Part shown: in pieces, positions 54,018-63,962 of the stretch | How positions within the stretch are numbered: position 1 is the stretch's first letter | Layout: each line of letters begins with the position of its first letter | Assembly (NCBI GenBank): GCA_947501355.1 | Contig: CANMVA010000002.1 | Coordinates: 310,001-374,000, forward strand | Direction: 5' to 3' | DNA length: 64,000 nt | Source: an uncultured Paracoccaceae bacterium | GTDB taxonomy: Bacteria; Pseudomonadota; Alphaproteobacteria; Rhodobacterales; Rhodobacteraceae | Position numbers and translations under genes: made by a program | Notes under the pieces: generated by a model | Told to the model about the DNA's origin: nothing | Database searches by the model: none | Seen by the model: the letters and a program-made list of their open reading frames with translations, nothing else

Positions 54018-54728
54018 TTACTGAGGCGCAAGCTCTCTCAGATAGGGTGCAAATTCTGTGCACATGATGATCGCCTTGTCGTCCAGATCGTAGAACGCGT
54101 TCGCCTCATCACAGGGCTCGACCCGAACGGTCAGGGTTTCGGGAAGCTGAAATTCCGCATTCAATTCGCGAACCTCATCCTCCATCAGGATATGGGTCAG
54201 GCTGTCCCCTTCCGAGACATACTTGATTGTGTCGCCGCCACCGTTCTCGGCCATTTCATCCAGAACCGGCCCCCAGCTGTCATTGGCCAACGCGAACTCG
54301 TCCTCGCAATATTCCGCACGTTCCTCGGGCAGGTCCAGGTCCGCGGCCAGGTCGTCGCGCTCATCCGGATTGGCCCCGTAGAAAAGACAAACAAGGTTGT
54401 AATACCGCTGCTCATCGGGGCCATGCACACTCCAATAAGCAATCGACTCGTCGCCCCGCTCGGCCACTTCGCCCAGAAAGCCAAACGCCGTATCATAGGC
54501 AATCGCCTGCGCCGTTTCCTCGTCATAGAACGCATCAATCAACAGGACCGACAGCACATCGGCGGCATCTTCTTCCTGACCGAAAACCGGCAATTGCATG
54601 ATGTCGATTAGCGCATGTCCCAGCTCATGGTAGAAGATGCTCAGCAGGTTGGATTCAACAAACAGCTCGGTATAGTCCGCCATCACAGGGGACGCCATTA
54701 AGGCCAAAGCTGCTGCGAGTTGTCTCAT
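54018..54728 (-). CDS. DUF4344-type secreted metallopeptidase
   Basis: 236 residues with a signal peptide (MRQLAAALALMASPVMA). Zinc-binding HELGH at residues 34-38 within FYHELGHALIDIMQLPVFGQEEDAADVL, where the downstream Glu/Asp cluster supplies the third ligand. A strongly acidic mature protein, matching the DUF4344 metallopeptidase family. Its start overlaps the mch stop by 4 nt, so this putative protease is last in an ethylmalonyl-CoA-pathway operon. Confidence 0.8.
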   Translation of the reverse strand: MRQLAAALALMASPVMADYTELFVESNLLSIFYHELGHALIDIMQLPVFGQEEDAADVLSVLLIDAFYDEETAQAIAYDTAFGFLGEVAERGDESIAYWSVHGPDEQRYYNLVCLFYGANPDERDDLAADLDLPEERAEYCEDEFALANDSWGPVLDEMAENGGGDTIKYVSEGDSLTHILMEDEVRELNAEFQLPETLTVRVEPCDEANAFYDLDDKAIIMCTEFAPYLRELAPQ

Positions 54729-55753
54729 AGCGGCATCAAAGCCCAGTAATCGAGATCCAGCAAGACCTCTGGAAGATACTTGCCGTCGTCCCCGCGCAGC
54801 TTGAACGCCTCGCCTTTCGTGGCGACCAGCCGCAACCGCACAGCACCCACACCGGGGGCCGAAGTTTCAGCCTTGTCCAGCACTTCGGACCACGCGCGGA
54901 CTGTATCGCCCGACAGGCACGGGTTCGCATGCGCGCCCCCGTTGATCGCCACGATCATCTGCGCATTCGCCAGCCCGTTAAACGACAGCGCCCGCGCCAA
55001 TGAGATCACGTGCCCGCCGTAAATCAGCCGCGTCCCATCGGGCCGCGCGGTCGCGTCGAAATGCACCTTCGCCGTGTTCTGCCACAGCCGCGTGGCCATC
55101 ATGTGCTCGGCCTCTTCGATGGTCACACCATCGACATGGTCGATCTGCTCACCGATTGCGTAATCGCCCCAGCGATGCTCTTCGCCCGCTTGCGTGAAAT
55201 CGTAGCTCGAAAAATCCAAGCCCTCGGGGATCGGCAAATCCTCTGCCGCAACCACAATGCTCAGCTCCGGCACCACCGTCTCAGGCGCTGGCGCCTCCAC
55301 ATCGCGCTTGCGCACCATCACCCAGCGCACGAATTCCATCACCGTCTCGCCGCGCTGGTTCGTCCCGCGCGTGCGCACGTAAACCACACCGGTCTTCCCA
55401 TTGGAGTTCTGCTTGACCCCGATCACCTCAGACGACGACCGCAGAGTATCGCCCGCATAAACCGGCTTCAGAAACCGCCCTTCCGCATAGCCCAGATTGG
55501 CCACCGCGTTCAGCGAGATGTCGGGCACCGACTTGCCGAACACCACATGAAAGCCCGCCAGATCATCAAGCGGAGAGGCGGGCAACCCGCACGCCTTCGC
55601 AAACTCATCCGACGAATACAAAGCCCCCCGCGCCGGATAGAGCGCATGATACAAAGCGCGCTCGCCCCCCGACACTGTCCGCGGCACGGCGTGTTCGATC
55701 ACTTGACCGGGCGCGTAATCCTCGAAAAAGCGCCCCGGATTCGTCTTCACCAT
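54725..55753 (-). CDS. mch: Mesaconyl-CoA hydratase (MaoC-type)
   Basis: 342 residues, the Mch length (double hotdog, MaoC-like). N-terminus NPGRFFEDYAPGQVIEHAVPRTVS, central GKSVPDISLNAVANLGYAEGRF and the C-terminal hotdog with YGGHVISLARALSFNGLANAQM. Hydrates mesaconyl-CoA to (2R,3S)-beta-methylmalyl-CoA, a late step of the ethylmalonyl-CoA pathway. It lies in one tight cluster with mcl2, nnrU-like and DUF1737 genes; the DUF1737 stop abuts its start. Confidence 0.92.
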   Translation of the reverse strand: MVKTNPGRFFEDYAPGQVIEHAVPRTVSGGERALYHALYPARGALYSSDEFAKACGLPASPLDDLAGFHVVFGKSVPDISLNAVANLGYAEGRFLKPVYAGDTLRSSSEVIGVKQNSNGKTGVVYVRTRGTNQRGETVMEFVRWVMVRKRDVEAPAPETVVPELSIVVAAEDLPIPEGLDFSSYDFTQAGEEHRWGDYAIGEQIDHVDGVTIEEAEHMMATRLWQNTAKVHFDATARPDGTRLIYGGHVISLARALSFNGLANAQMIVAINGGAHANPCLSGDTVRAWSEVLDKAETSAPGVGAVRLRLVATKGEAFKLRGDDGKYLPEVLLDLDYWALMPL

Positions 55754-55957
55754 TTACTTGTCCCCTAATTTCATGTCCGGGCTGTACGCGCCCTCAATCT
55801 CTTTCGTCACAGCCTGCCCGCAGCGCATCACACCATTGGCCTCGTCAAATGCGTAAGTCGGGGTGCCATAAAGCTCCCACCCCTTGCTCAAAGCCTCACT
55901 GACCTTGTGACAAAAGGCAGACGTGTCATCTGCGCTCAAAAAGCGGTAAATCTTCAT
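55754..55957 (-). CDS. DUF1737 small protein
   Basis: 67 residues from ATG 55957, overlapping the NnrU-like stop by 4 nt. Matches DUF1737: KIYRFLSADDTSAFCHKVSEALSKGWELYGTPTYAFD (residues 2-38, read in pieces) and RCGQAVTKEI. The function of the family is unknown. The placement between nnrU-like and mch genes is noteworthy. Confidence 0.8.
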   Translation of the reverse strand: MKIYRFLSADDTSAFCHKVSEALSKGWELYGTPTYAFDEANGVMRCGQAVTKEIEGAYSPDMKLGDK

Positions 55958-56514
55958 GCCGGGAACGGCCACACGCCCAGCCAGACATGGATTGCCGCGA
56001 TCACCCCATAGAGCACCAGCGTAATCACGGCGAGGCGGATATGCGCGGCCTTATCAGCATTTCCAGGTGGCTCCCACGCGGGCTCGGCCCGGTTAATCAA
56101 GATCACAGACCCGACGGCCCAAGCCAGCAGCCCGCCAAACAGAATGATCGACGCCAGATCGCCATTCACCAGCAAATGCGCCGCCGCCCAGATCTTGAAC
56201 CCGGTCAGCTGGGGATGCCTGATCTTGTTCGCAGGCCACACTTTGCCACCCTTCGCCGCACTCGATCCGTAGACCCAAAGCGCCAGGATCATCAGCGTAT
56301 TGTTGAGATGCACCGTCCAGCCCGGCGTGTTCCAAACTGGGATAAACTCAGCCCCCCGATAACCAATCACCATAAGCACGATGCTGGCCACGATCGCCAG
56401 AGCGACCAGGCCTTTGCCGGGTTCTCCCAATTTGGCCCGCTTTTCGGGCATAAAGCGTTTGAAGTAATGCGCGGCGGTCCACAACAGCACGCCAAGGGCT
56501 AACAAAGCGATCAT
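55954..56514 (-). CDS. NnrU family membrane protein
   Basis: 186 residues with about five membrane segments and the family motif HPQLTGFKIWAAAHLLVNGDLASIILFGGLLAWA (residues about 99-132). NnrU was first described with nitric-oxide/denitrification genes and is a relative of isoprenylcysteine methyltransferase-like membrane proteins. No denitrification gene is nearby here. 1-nt overlap with the mcl2 stop. Confidence 0.85.
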   Translation of the reverse strand: MIALLALGVLLWTAAHYFKRFMPEKRAKLGEPGKGLVALAIVASIVLMVIGYRGAEFIPVWNTPGWTVHLNNTLMILALWVYGSSAAKGGKVWPANKIRHPQLTGFKIWAAAHLLVNGDLASIILFGGLLAWAVGSVILINRAEPAWEPPGNADKAAHIRLAVITLVLYGVIAAIHVWLGVWPFPA

Positions 56515-57362
56515 CAGATCTCCAGTTTGGCTATGGCGTCCGCCTTCGCCAGCGTCGCCTTCGCCGTCACGATATGCAGATTCTCGACGATTTTGCCATC
56601 CACCACGGCAACACCTTGCCCATCGGCTTCGGCCTGCTCGAACGCCTCAATCTGGCGACGCGCCAGATCAATCTCGGCCTCCGACGGAGCGAAAGCCGCA
56701 TTCGTGATCTCGACCTGCGCGGGGTGGATCAACGTCTTGCCATCAAAGCCCATATCGCGCCCCTGCTCGCATTCCGCGCGCAGGCCCTCATCATCCTTGA
56801 ACGCATTGTAGACGCCGTCCACCGCAACCACGCCGTGCGCGCGTGCGGCCAGCATGCACATCTGCAGGGACGTCAACAAAGGCTCCCGATCCGCGCGAAA
56901 GCGGGTGTTGAGGTCTTTCGCCAGATCGTTCGTGCCCAGCACAAAACCCTCCAACGCGGGATGCGCCGCAATTTCAGCGGCGTTCAAAATGCCCAAAGGC
57001 GTCTCCATCATCGCCCAGATCGCCACGCCAGGCGCCAGTTCGGCCAGCGCCTGCACGTCCTCAGCCGAATCCACTTTCGGCAGCAACAACGCATCCGCGC
57101 CCACGTCCTTTAGCGCCTCCACATCCGCATGGCCCCATTCGGTATCCAGCGCGTTGACCCGGACGATCTTCGCGCGCCCACCATAGTCTGCCGTCTTCAA
57201 CGTCTCTGCCAGAAGTGCGCGCGCATTGGCCTTTTCCTCAACGGCCACCGCATCTTCCAAATCAAAGATGATCGCGTCCACAGGAAGCGTCTTGGCCTTC
57301 TCCAACGCGCGCTCTTTCGAGCCGGGGATATAAAGAACCGAGCGATAAGGGCGTGCGGTCAT
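56514..57362 (-). CDS. mcl2: (3S)-malyl-CoA thioesterase (Mcl2; CitE-like)
   Basis: 282 residues from ATG 57362 (GAGGAG upstream). CitE/HpcH fold: RSVLYIPGSKERALEKAKTL at the start, IIFDLEDAVAVEEKANAR, MMETPLGILNAAEI and GFDGKTLIHPAQVEI. Among Rhodobacter malyl-CoA enzymes this N-terminus matches Mcl2, the (3S)-malyl-CoA thioesterase that releases malate, rather than the longer Mcl1 lyase. That distinction is from memory of family sequences. First gene of the mcl2-nnrU-DUF1737-mch-DUF4344 cluster. Confidence 0.88.
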   Translation of the reverse strand: MTARPYRSVLYIPGSKERALEKAKTLPVDAIIFDLEDAVAVEEKANARALLAETLKTADYGGRAKIVRVNALDTEWGHADVEALKDVGADALLLPKVDSAEDVQALAELAPGVAIWAMMETPLGILNAAEIAAHPALEGFVLGTNDLAKDLNTRFRADREPLLTSLQMCMLAARAHGVVAVDGVYNAFKDDEGLRAECEQGRDMGFDGKTLIHPAQVEITNAAFAPSEAEIDLARRQIEAFEQAEADGQGVAVVDGKIVENLHIVTAKATLAKADAIAKLEI

Positions 57363-57583
57363 TGATTCTGCTCCTCGCAATATTGTTGCGCGAGACCTGC
57401 CATAGACTTTGCAGATCATTCAAGAGAAACTTCGCTGCGGCGCGGCGTGATAGGCGATCCCCGCCCCACCGAACGGTTCGTTAACCTCTTTTTGCGACAG
57501 TGATCCCAGTCTTTGAGGCTCCGGCGGCTCATTCCGCCATCCCCGGCCCATGATCACGGGTCGCCCAGATAAAGGACGCGGAC

Positions 57584-57898
57584 ATGACCACGAAACTGAT
57601 GCTCACAGGGCTGGCCATCGGCACCCTGCTTGCCACCACAGCCATCGCAAACGCCCAGACCCAACGCTGCGGCCCGCGCACGGCCATTGTCGAAACGCTG
57701 GCGCAGAAATACGGCGAAAGCCGACAATCCATGGGGCTGGCCGCCAACAATGCGGTGGTCGAGGTGTTTGCCTCTGACGACACCGGCACCTGGACGATCA
57801 CCGTCACCGGCACCAACGGGCTGACCTGTCTTGTCGCCTCTGGCCAGTCCTACGAACAACTGGCCGAAGCGCTCCCCGCAGCTGGCACAGACAGCTAA
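57584..57898 (+). CDS. Small secreted protein with two conserved cysteines
   Basis: 104 residues with signal peptide (KLMLTGLAIGTLLATTAIANA). The mature part has one Cys near each end (QRCGPRTAIVETLAQKYGESRQSM ... NAVVEVFASDDTGTWTITVT ... LTCLVASGQ), probably a disulfide-closed beta-rich periplasmic domain. I recall similar short proteins in other Rhodobacterales, but no name. Convergent 4-nt overlap with the TSUP gene. Confidence 0.7.
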   Translation: MTTKLMLTGLAIGTLLATTAIANAQTQRCGPRTAIVETLAQKYGESRQSMGLAANNAVVEVFASDDTGTWTITVTGTNGLTCLVASGQSYEQLAEALPAAGTDS

Positions 57899-58650
57899 GT
57901 CAATGCGTCGAAGATCAGCTTGCTGCCTGTCAGGGTCAGCAAGACATATGTAACGCCAAAGAACGCGCGCTCCGAGATCATGTGGTGCGCGCGGACACCC
58001 AGCCAGGTGCCCAACACCGCAAACGGGGCAAGCAGCAGATCGGCCAGAAGCGTTTGCCATGTGAAGATGCCCAGAAACGAATAGGGCACGAATTTCATCA
58101 CATTGATGGCCCAGAAGATCAGAACAGTCCCCGACTGATAGGTCAGCTTGTCCAGCCCCCGGCTCAGCAGATAGACCGCGACCGGCGGCCCGCCCGCATG
58201 GCTGACAAAGCTGGTGAACCCGGCCGTGACGCCTGTCAGCATCGCCGCCTTCGGCCCCATGGGGCGCTTTGGTTTGGGGATGTAGCCGCCGCGCAGCAAA
58301 ATCTGATACGCAACGAAGGCCAGCGAAATCCCCCCGATCAGGAAGCGAAAGACATCCGCATTCGCCACCTGATAGAGCGCGGCTCCCAACGCCACACCGG
58401 GCAGTCCCGCGTAGATGATCAGGCGCACCTCGCTCCAATCCCATTTGCGCCAATAGGCCTTCAAGCCGGCCACATCCATCAGCATCAACAGCGGCAGCAT
58501 CACGCCCAGCGCCACACCCGGATCGACCGCCAGCGCCAGAATCGTCCCCGCCGCAAAGGCCGCGCCCGACCCGAAGCCCCCCTTGCTGATCCCCGCAAAG
58601 AGCGTCGCCGGAATGGCCAGAGCGAAGAAAGCAAAGTCGAGTGTCAGCAC
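57895..58650 (-). CDS. TSUP (TauE/SafE) family transporter
   Basis: 251 residues if begun at GTG 58650 (AGGACC upstream); the open frame extends to a TTG at 58683. The TSUP motif appears as FAGISKGGFGSGAAFAAGTIL near residue 20 and a second half as FTSFVSHAGGPPVAVYLLSRG. Shorter than the other TSUP protein in the window and without a TIGR02186 partner, so probably a different substrate. Divergent from mdh. Confidence 0.83.
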   Translation of the reverse strand: MLTLDFAFFALAIPATLFAGISKGGFGSGAAFAAGTILALAVDPGVALGVMLPLLMLMDVAGLKAYWRKWDWSEVRLIIYAGLPGVALGAALYQVANADVFRFLIGGISLAFVAYQILLRGGYIPKPKRPMGPKAAMLTGVTAGFTSFVSHAGGPPVAVYLLSRGLDKLTYQSGTVLIFWAINVMKFVPYSFLGIFTWQTLLADLLLAPFAVLGTWLGVRAHHMISERAFFGVTYVLLTLTGSKLIFDALT

Positions 58651-58674
58651 AGGGTCGGTCCTGAAAAAGCGTAG

Positions 58675-59775
<1,101 letters not shown>

Positions 59776-59798
59776 GACCCTCTCAAGCACTTTAGTTT

Positions 59799-59829
59799 AC
59801 GGCGCGAGGCCCCCCCTCGCGCCGTTTTT
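59799..59829 (+). terminator. Rho-independent terminator of mdh
   Basis: An 11-bp stem ACGGCGCGAGG (59799-59809) pairs with CCTCGCGCCGT (59815-59825) across a C5 loop and is followed by a T-run (59825-59829). Located 24 nt after the mdh stop and just before the convergent glycosyltransferase 3' end. Confidence 0.93.
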
Positions 59830-59831
59830 CG

Positions 59832-60848
59832 TTAGTCCAGCTTGCGTTTGAACTGCGCGATCAGGTCCGCATTGCGCGCCCGCAGGTCCGCATCAAACGC
59901 CGCTACGCTCAGATCCAGCCCCGGCATCGCGGCATCAATCACCGCTTGCGGATCAAAGGGGTGATCCTCGACATAGCCCATCTCGGTCAATGCGTGCAGC
60001 CTCGCCGGCGTGAAGCCGCGCAGCTGATCATGGTAGCTGCGCAGGCCCTTCGCCGTCTTATAGGTGGTCAGAACCGCCTCCAGCTGCGCGCGTCGTTTGT
60101 TGCCCAATATTTTTTGCTGGCGGTGTTTCGGCAGCTCTGCATAGCGCAGCAGTTTCAGCATCCAGTGCAGCGGGGTCAGACCGTCGTAATGCACCAGCCA
60201 TGTCCCCGCGACATGGGCAAAGGGCAGCTTTGCCTTACCCTCCAACGGCTCGGCGCGATGCACAGAAAGCTGCATCTCGCGGCCCACCGGCACGCAGGGC
60301 TTGCCCAGATTATGCGCCAAAAGCCCCTCATGGCTCACTTCGTTCAGATCGCCCCAGACCACGTCCGATACTGCAGGCCCACGCCCCATCGCCCGGCGCA
60401 GAACGCCGTCGAAAATCCCCGGCGCGGGTTGGCCCAGCGCGTAGGCACGCTCGTAGACGCGGAAGGTCAGATAGCCCTCGATCTGGCCCAGATGCTTCAG
60501 CTCATCCGCCAGAGGTTTGTGCTGCCACAGCAACTCATCGGCATCCAAATGGATCATCCAGCGCGCTTTGGTCCGGCAGTAGGCCTCCGTCGCGTTGAGC
60601 CTTTGGCGACCGGTCTGCAGGACGGGCCGCTCGCCGCGCGCCGCCCACCAATCCGCGTTGCAACGCACCACATGAACGCCCGGCAGCGCCTCAATCAACT
60701 CGCCCACCGGATCGTCCGGATCATCGAGAAAAACCCAGACCTCGGACGCGCCAGTTTCCAGATGCCACAGCACATTCGCCAGAACCAGAACCGCGGGCTC
60801 GCGCACGGTCATGCAGATCGCCCACTCTCCACCCGATGCTGTTGTCAT
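59832..60848 (-). CDS. Glycosyltransferase family 2 type protein
   Basis: 338 residues. Begins AICMTVREPAVLVLANVLWHLETGASEVWVFLDDPDD and contains WMIHLDADELLW, a DxDE variant of the GT-A metal-binding motif, as in the Glyco_tranf_2_4 group. No signal peptide or membrane helix evident, so it acts in the cytosol or at the membrane surface. Acceptor unknown; no neighbouring polysaccharide genes. Divergent from sucC across the second bipartite operator. Confidence 0.82.
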   Translation of the reverse strand: MTTASGGEWAICMTVREPAVLVLANVLWHLETGASEVWVFLDDPDDPVGELIEALPGVHVVRCNADWWAARGERPVLQTGRQRLNATEAYCRTKARWMIHLDADELLWQHKPLADELKHLGQIEGYLTFRVYERAYALGQPAPGIFDGVLRRAMGRGPAVSDVVWGDLNEVSHEGLLAHNLGKPCVPVGREMQLSVHRAEPLEGKAKLPFAHVAGTWLVHYDGLTPLHWMLKLLRYAELPKHRQQKILGNKRRAQLEAVLTTYKTAKGLRSYHDQLRGFTPARLHALTEMGYVEDHPFDPQAVIDAAMPGLDLSVAAFDADLRARNADLIAQFKRKLD

Positions 60849-60975
60849 TGCGCCTCGCTCGCCTCGTTTTGGCCGCCTCGCGACCTGTTAAAGCGCACCA
60901 TAACGCGCCCATCCCGGCCCGCCTAGCCATTGATGTGGCGGTGATTCTCCCTTCGGTATCCCATTGCACACCAAA

Positions 60976-61010
60976 TTTGTGATCACACGCGAAAACCCTG
61001 TGATCACAAA
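60976..61010. promoter_or_regulatory. Bipartite TGTGATCACA operator upstream of sucCD
   Basis: TGTGATCACA at 60978-60987 and again at 60999-61008, starts 21 bp apart, with TTTG and CAAA outer flanks. It has the same 35-bp length and architecture as the site before sdhC. It lies 97 nt upstream of the sucC start and about 130 nt from the divergent glycosyltransferase start. Confidence 0.85.
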
Positions 61011-61106
61011 TGTCGCTTTTTGAGGGGATGCGACGAAAAGACGTTTCAGGCACGTCATAGCTTATGTCTATATCGCCTTTAAACGTAGCAAAACGGGACA
61101 GTTTGC

Positions 61107-62300
61107 ATGAATATCCATGAGTATCAGGCCAAGGCCCTTCTTCGCAGCTATGGCGCCCCGGTGTCTGACGGACGTGTGGTGCTGAAAGCCGAAGACGCCA
61201 AAACAGCCGCCGGCGAAATGGACGGACCCCTATGGGTCGTCAAAGCCCAAATCCACGCCGGTGGACGCGGCAAAGGTTCCTTCAAGGAAGCCGACGCAGG
61301 CGAAGCAGGCGGTGTCCGTCTCGCCAAATCGGTTGAAGAGGCCGCCTCCGAGGCCAAGAAGATGCTCGGCCGCACGCTGGTCACGCACCAGACCGGCCCC
61401 GTAGGCAAGCAGGTCAACCGCATCTATATCGAAGACGGCTCCGGCATCGAGACCGAGATGTATCTCGCCCTGCTCGTCGACCGCCAAACCTCCCGCGTGT
61501 CTTTCGTCTGCTCGACAGAGGGCGGCATGGATATCGAGGAAGTCGCCGCCGCGACCCCCGAAAAGATCCTCTCCTTCTCCGTCGACCCCGCCTCCGGCTA
61601 CCAAGCCTTCCACGGCCGCCGCATCGCCTTTGCGCTGGGCCTGACCGGCAAGCAGGTCAAGCAATGCGTCGGCCTGATGGGTCTGCTCTACAAAGCCTTC
61701 CTCGAGAAGGACATGGAGATGCTTGAGATCAACCCGCTGATCGTCACCGACAGCGGCGACCTCAAGGTGCTCGACGCCAAGGTCAGCTTCGACGGCAACG
61801 CCATCTACCGCCACGCTGACATCGCCGAGCTGCGCGACGAGACCGAGGAAGACCCCAAGGAACTCGCCGCCTCCAAATATGACCTGAACTACATCGCGCT
61901 GGACGGTGAAATCGGCTGCATGGTCAACGGCGCAGGCCTTGCGATGGCGACGATGGACATCATCAAGCTCTACGGGGCCGAGCCTGCCAACTTCCTCGAC
62001 GTAGGCGGCGGTGCGACCAAGGAAAAGGTCACCGAGGCGTTCAAGATCATCACCTCCGACCCTCAGGTCAAAGGCATCCTCGTGAACATCTTCGGCGGCA
62101 TCATGCGCTGCGATGTCATCGCCGAGGGCGTCGTGGCCGCCGTCAAAGAGGTCGGCCTGCAGGTCCCCCTCGTCGTCCGTCTCGAAGGCACGAACGTCGA
62201 AAAAGGCAAGGAGATCATCAACACCTCCGGCCTCGACGTGATCGCCGCCGACAACCTCAAAGACGGTGCCGAGAAGATCGTGAAAGCGGTTAAGGGCTAA
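61107..62300 (+). CDS. sucC: Succinyl-CoA ligase (ADP-forming) beta subunit
   Basis: 397 residues, ATP-grasp fold. N-terminus [33 protein letters not shown] and the [20 protein letters not shown] and [13 protein letters not shown] segments. Makes ATP (or GTP) from succinyl-CoA in the TCA cycle; in this organism succinyl-CoA also arrives from the ethylmalonyl-CoA pathway. First gene of a sucC-lipoprotein-sucD unit. Confidence 0.98.
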   Translation: MNIHEYQAKALLRSYGAPVSDGRVVLKAEDAKTAAGEMDGPLWVVKAQIHAGGRGKGSFKEADAGEAGGVRLAKSVEEAASEAKKMLGRTLVTHQTGPVGKQVNRIYIEDGSGIETEMYLALLVDRQTSRVSFVCSTEGGMDIEEVAAATPEKILSFSVDPASGYQAFHGRRIAFALGLTGKQVKQCVGLMGLLYKAFLEKDMEMLEINPLIVTDSGDLKVLDAKVSFDGNAIYRHADIAELRDETEEDPKELAASKYDLNYIALDGEIGCMVNGAGLAMATMDIIKLYGAEPANFLDVGGGATKEKVTEAFKIITSDPQVKGILVNIFGGIMRCDVIAEGVVAAVKEVGLQVPLVVRLEGTNVEKGKEIINTSGLDVIAADNLKDGAEKIVKAVKG

Positions 62301-62312
62301 GGACCGGCATGG

Positions 62313-62912
62313 ATGCGTCAGCCTCCGCATATGCTCAAGCGCATGGCTTCAGCCTGCGCGTTGCTCTGTGCGGCGGCCTGCACACCCAGCTGGGAAGGCT
62401 ATACCCCTGAAATGTTCGAGCTTGCCAATATCAAGGACAGCAATGTCGTGCCAAAGTCGGCTCCACGCACGTTCGTGGCCGCGTTTGACACCCATTGTGT
62501 GGCCAAGATGAACGCGTTTGACAGCATCCCAGCGGGTTTGCGCGGGGCAAACTACGTGAAAGTCCCGCGCGTGGTGCCTGCGCAAGCCGTCAGAACCCGC
62601 GTGCAGATGTATGCGGTGGACGACAAGCGCCCGCTTGTCATGCTGTCCTCGGACGGCGCGCAGCCCGTCTGCGCCGTGGCCGCCGCCTCGCGCACCGGGC
62701 AAACCGCCGCTGTGGAGCGCTACATCGCCCGCACCTTTCCCAATGCCACCGCCCTCGACCCGGCCCGTATCGGCAGAACGACCGAACGCGCCTGGCTCAC
62801 CGGCACCAACCCGAACCGCCTTGTCACAACGACCCGCAAGGGCCGTCCCAACGAACCGGCCAGCGTCATGCTCATGATCATGAATGCCGCTGACGCTCAG
62901 AACGAAAACTAA
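62313..62912 (+). CDS. Predicted lipoprotein embedded between sucC and sucD
   Basis: 199 residues from ATG 62313 (an internal ATG at 62331 is an alternative). A signal-like start MLKRMASACALLCAAAC gives a lipobox-like AAAC. The mature protein has Cys residues near THCVAKM and PVCAVAAAS and a basic patch TTRKGRPNEP near the end. No domain recognised. 12 nt after the sucC stop and 12 nt before sucD, so co-transcribed. An accessory gene here parallels those in the sdh operon. Confidence 0.75.
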   Translation: MRQPPHMLKRMASACALLCAAACTPSWEGYTPEMFELANIKDSNVVPKSAPRTFVAAFDTHCVAKMNAFDSIPAGLRGANYVKVPRVVPAQAVRTRVQMYAVDDKRPLVMLSSDGAQPVCAVAAASRTGQTAAVERYIARTFPNATALDPARIGRTTERAWLTGTNPNRLVTTTRKGRPNEPASVMLMIMNAADAQNEN

Positions 62913-62924
62913 AGGAGCCACGAA

Positions 62925-63806
62925 ATGGCAGTCCTCATCGACGAAAATACCAAAGTGATCTGTCAGGGCCTTACCGGCTCGCAAGGCACGTTCCACACTG
63001 AACAGGCCATTGCTTACGGCACCAAGATGGTCGGCGGTGTGACGCCGGGCAAAGGCGGCATGACCCATCTTGACCTGCCCGTCTTCAACTCGGTCCACGA
63101 GGCCAAGCATGTGACCGAAGCGAACGCGTCCGTCATCTACGTCCCCCCGCCCTTCGCCGCGGACTCGATCCTTGAGGCGATTGACGCCGAGATGGAAGTG
63201 ATCGTCTGCATCACCGAAGGCATCCCCGTGCTCGACATGATGAAAGTGCAGCGCGCGCTCGAAGGCTCCGCCTCCACCCTGATCGGGCCCAACTGCCCCG
63301 GCGTCATCACGCCCGACGCCTGCAAGATCGGCATCATGCCGGGTCACATCCACCAGCGCGGCAGCGTGGGCGTCGTCTCCCGCTCCGGCACGCTGACCTA
63401 CGAGGCCGTCAAGCAGACCACGGATGTGGGTCTGGGCCAGTCCACCTGCGTCGGCATCGGCGGCGACCCCATCAAAGGGACCGAGCATATCGATGTGCTG
63501 GAATGGTTTCTCGCCGATGATGAGACTGAATCGATCATCATGATCGGTGAGATCGGCGGCTCCGCTGAAGAAGAAGCCGCTCAGTTCCTTGCCGACGAGA
63601 AGAAGAAAGGCCGCTGGAAGCCCACCGCTGGTTTCATCGCCGGCCGCACCGCCCCTCCGGGCCGCCGCATGGGCCACGCAGGCGCCATCGTCGCCGGTGG
63701 TAAAGGCGGCGCCGAGGACAAGATCGAAGCGATGAAATCCGCAGGCATCGTGGTGGCCGAAAGCCCCGCAGGCCTCGGCGAAGCCGTGGTCAAAGCGATC
63801 GGCTAG
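62925..63806 (+). CDS. sucD: Succinyl-CoA ligase (ADP-forming) alpha subunit
   Basis: 293 residues with GAGCC upstream. CoA-binding N-terminus ([22 protein letters not shown]), [22 protein letters not shown] and the phosphohistidine segment [11 protein letters not shown]. Partner of SucC. Two GC-rich hairpins follow. Confidence 0.98.
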   Translation: MAVLIDENTKVICQGLTGSQGTFHTEQAIAYGTKMVGGVTPGKGGMTHLDLPVFNSVHEAKHVTEANASVIYVPPPFAADSILEAIDAEMEVIVCITEGIPVLDMMKVQRALEGSASTLIGPNCPGVITPDACKIGIMPGHIHQRGSVGVVSRSGTLTYEAVKQTTDVGLGQSTCVGIGGDPIKGTEHIDVLEWFLADDETESIIMIGEIGGSAEEEAAQFLADEKKKGRWKPTAGFIAGRTAPPGRRMGHAGAIVAGGKGGAEDKIEAMKSAGIVVAESPAGLGEAVVKAIG

Positions 63807-63815
63807 GAAACCCCG

Positions 63816-63868
63816 TCCCGGGTCTGACCCGGGACCTCACCCCAAAGGCCCCGGGTCAAGCCCGGGGC
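63816..63868. repeat. Two GC-rich palindromic hairpins after sucD
   Basis: GTCCCGGGTC/GACCCGGGAC (63816-63825 with 63827-63836) and GCCCCGGG/CCCGGGGC (63848-63855 with 63861-63868), the two containing related CCCGGGTC cores. No T-run follows, so rather than a classical terminator this looks like a REP-type intergenic repeat unit. It could also slow 3' exonucleases. Confidence 0.65.
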
Positions 63869-63962
63869 GCGAGGATCAAAATGGCGAAATGCGCCGAAAT
63901 AGGATCAGAGAGCAGCTGCGAAAATGGGGCGGCTGTTTTTGCCATGTGCGAAATGGATCGCT

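Noticed and set aside
61230-62330. 366-codon frame antisense to sucC, and similar ones antisense to sucD and sdhA.
   Set aside because: Shadow frames of strongly codon-biased genes, with Asp/His/Gly-rich nonsense composition.
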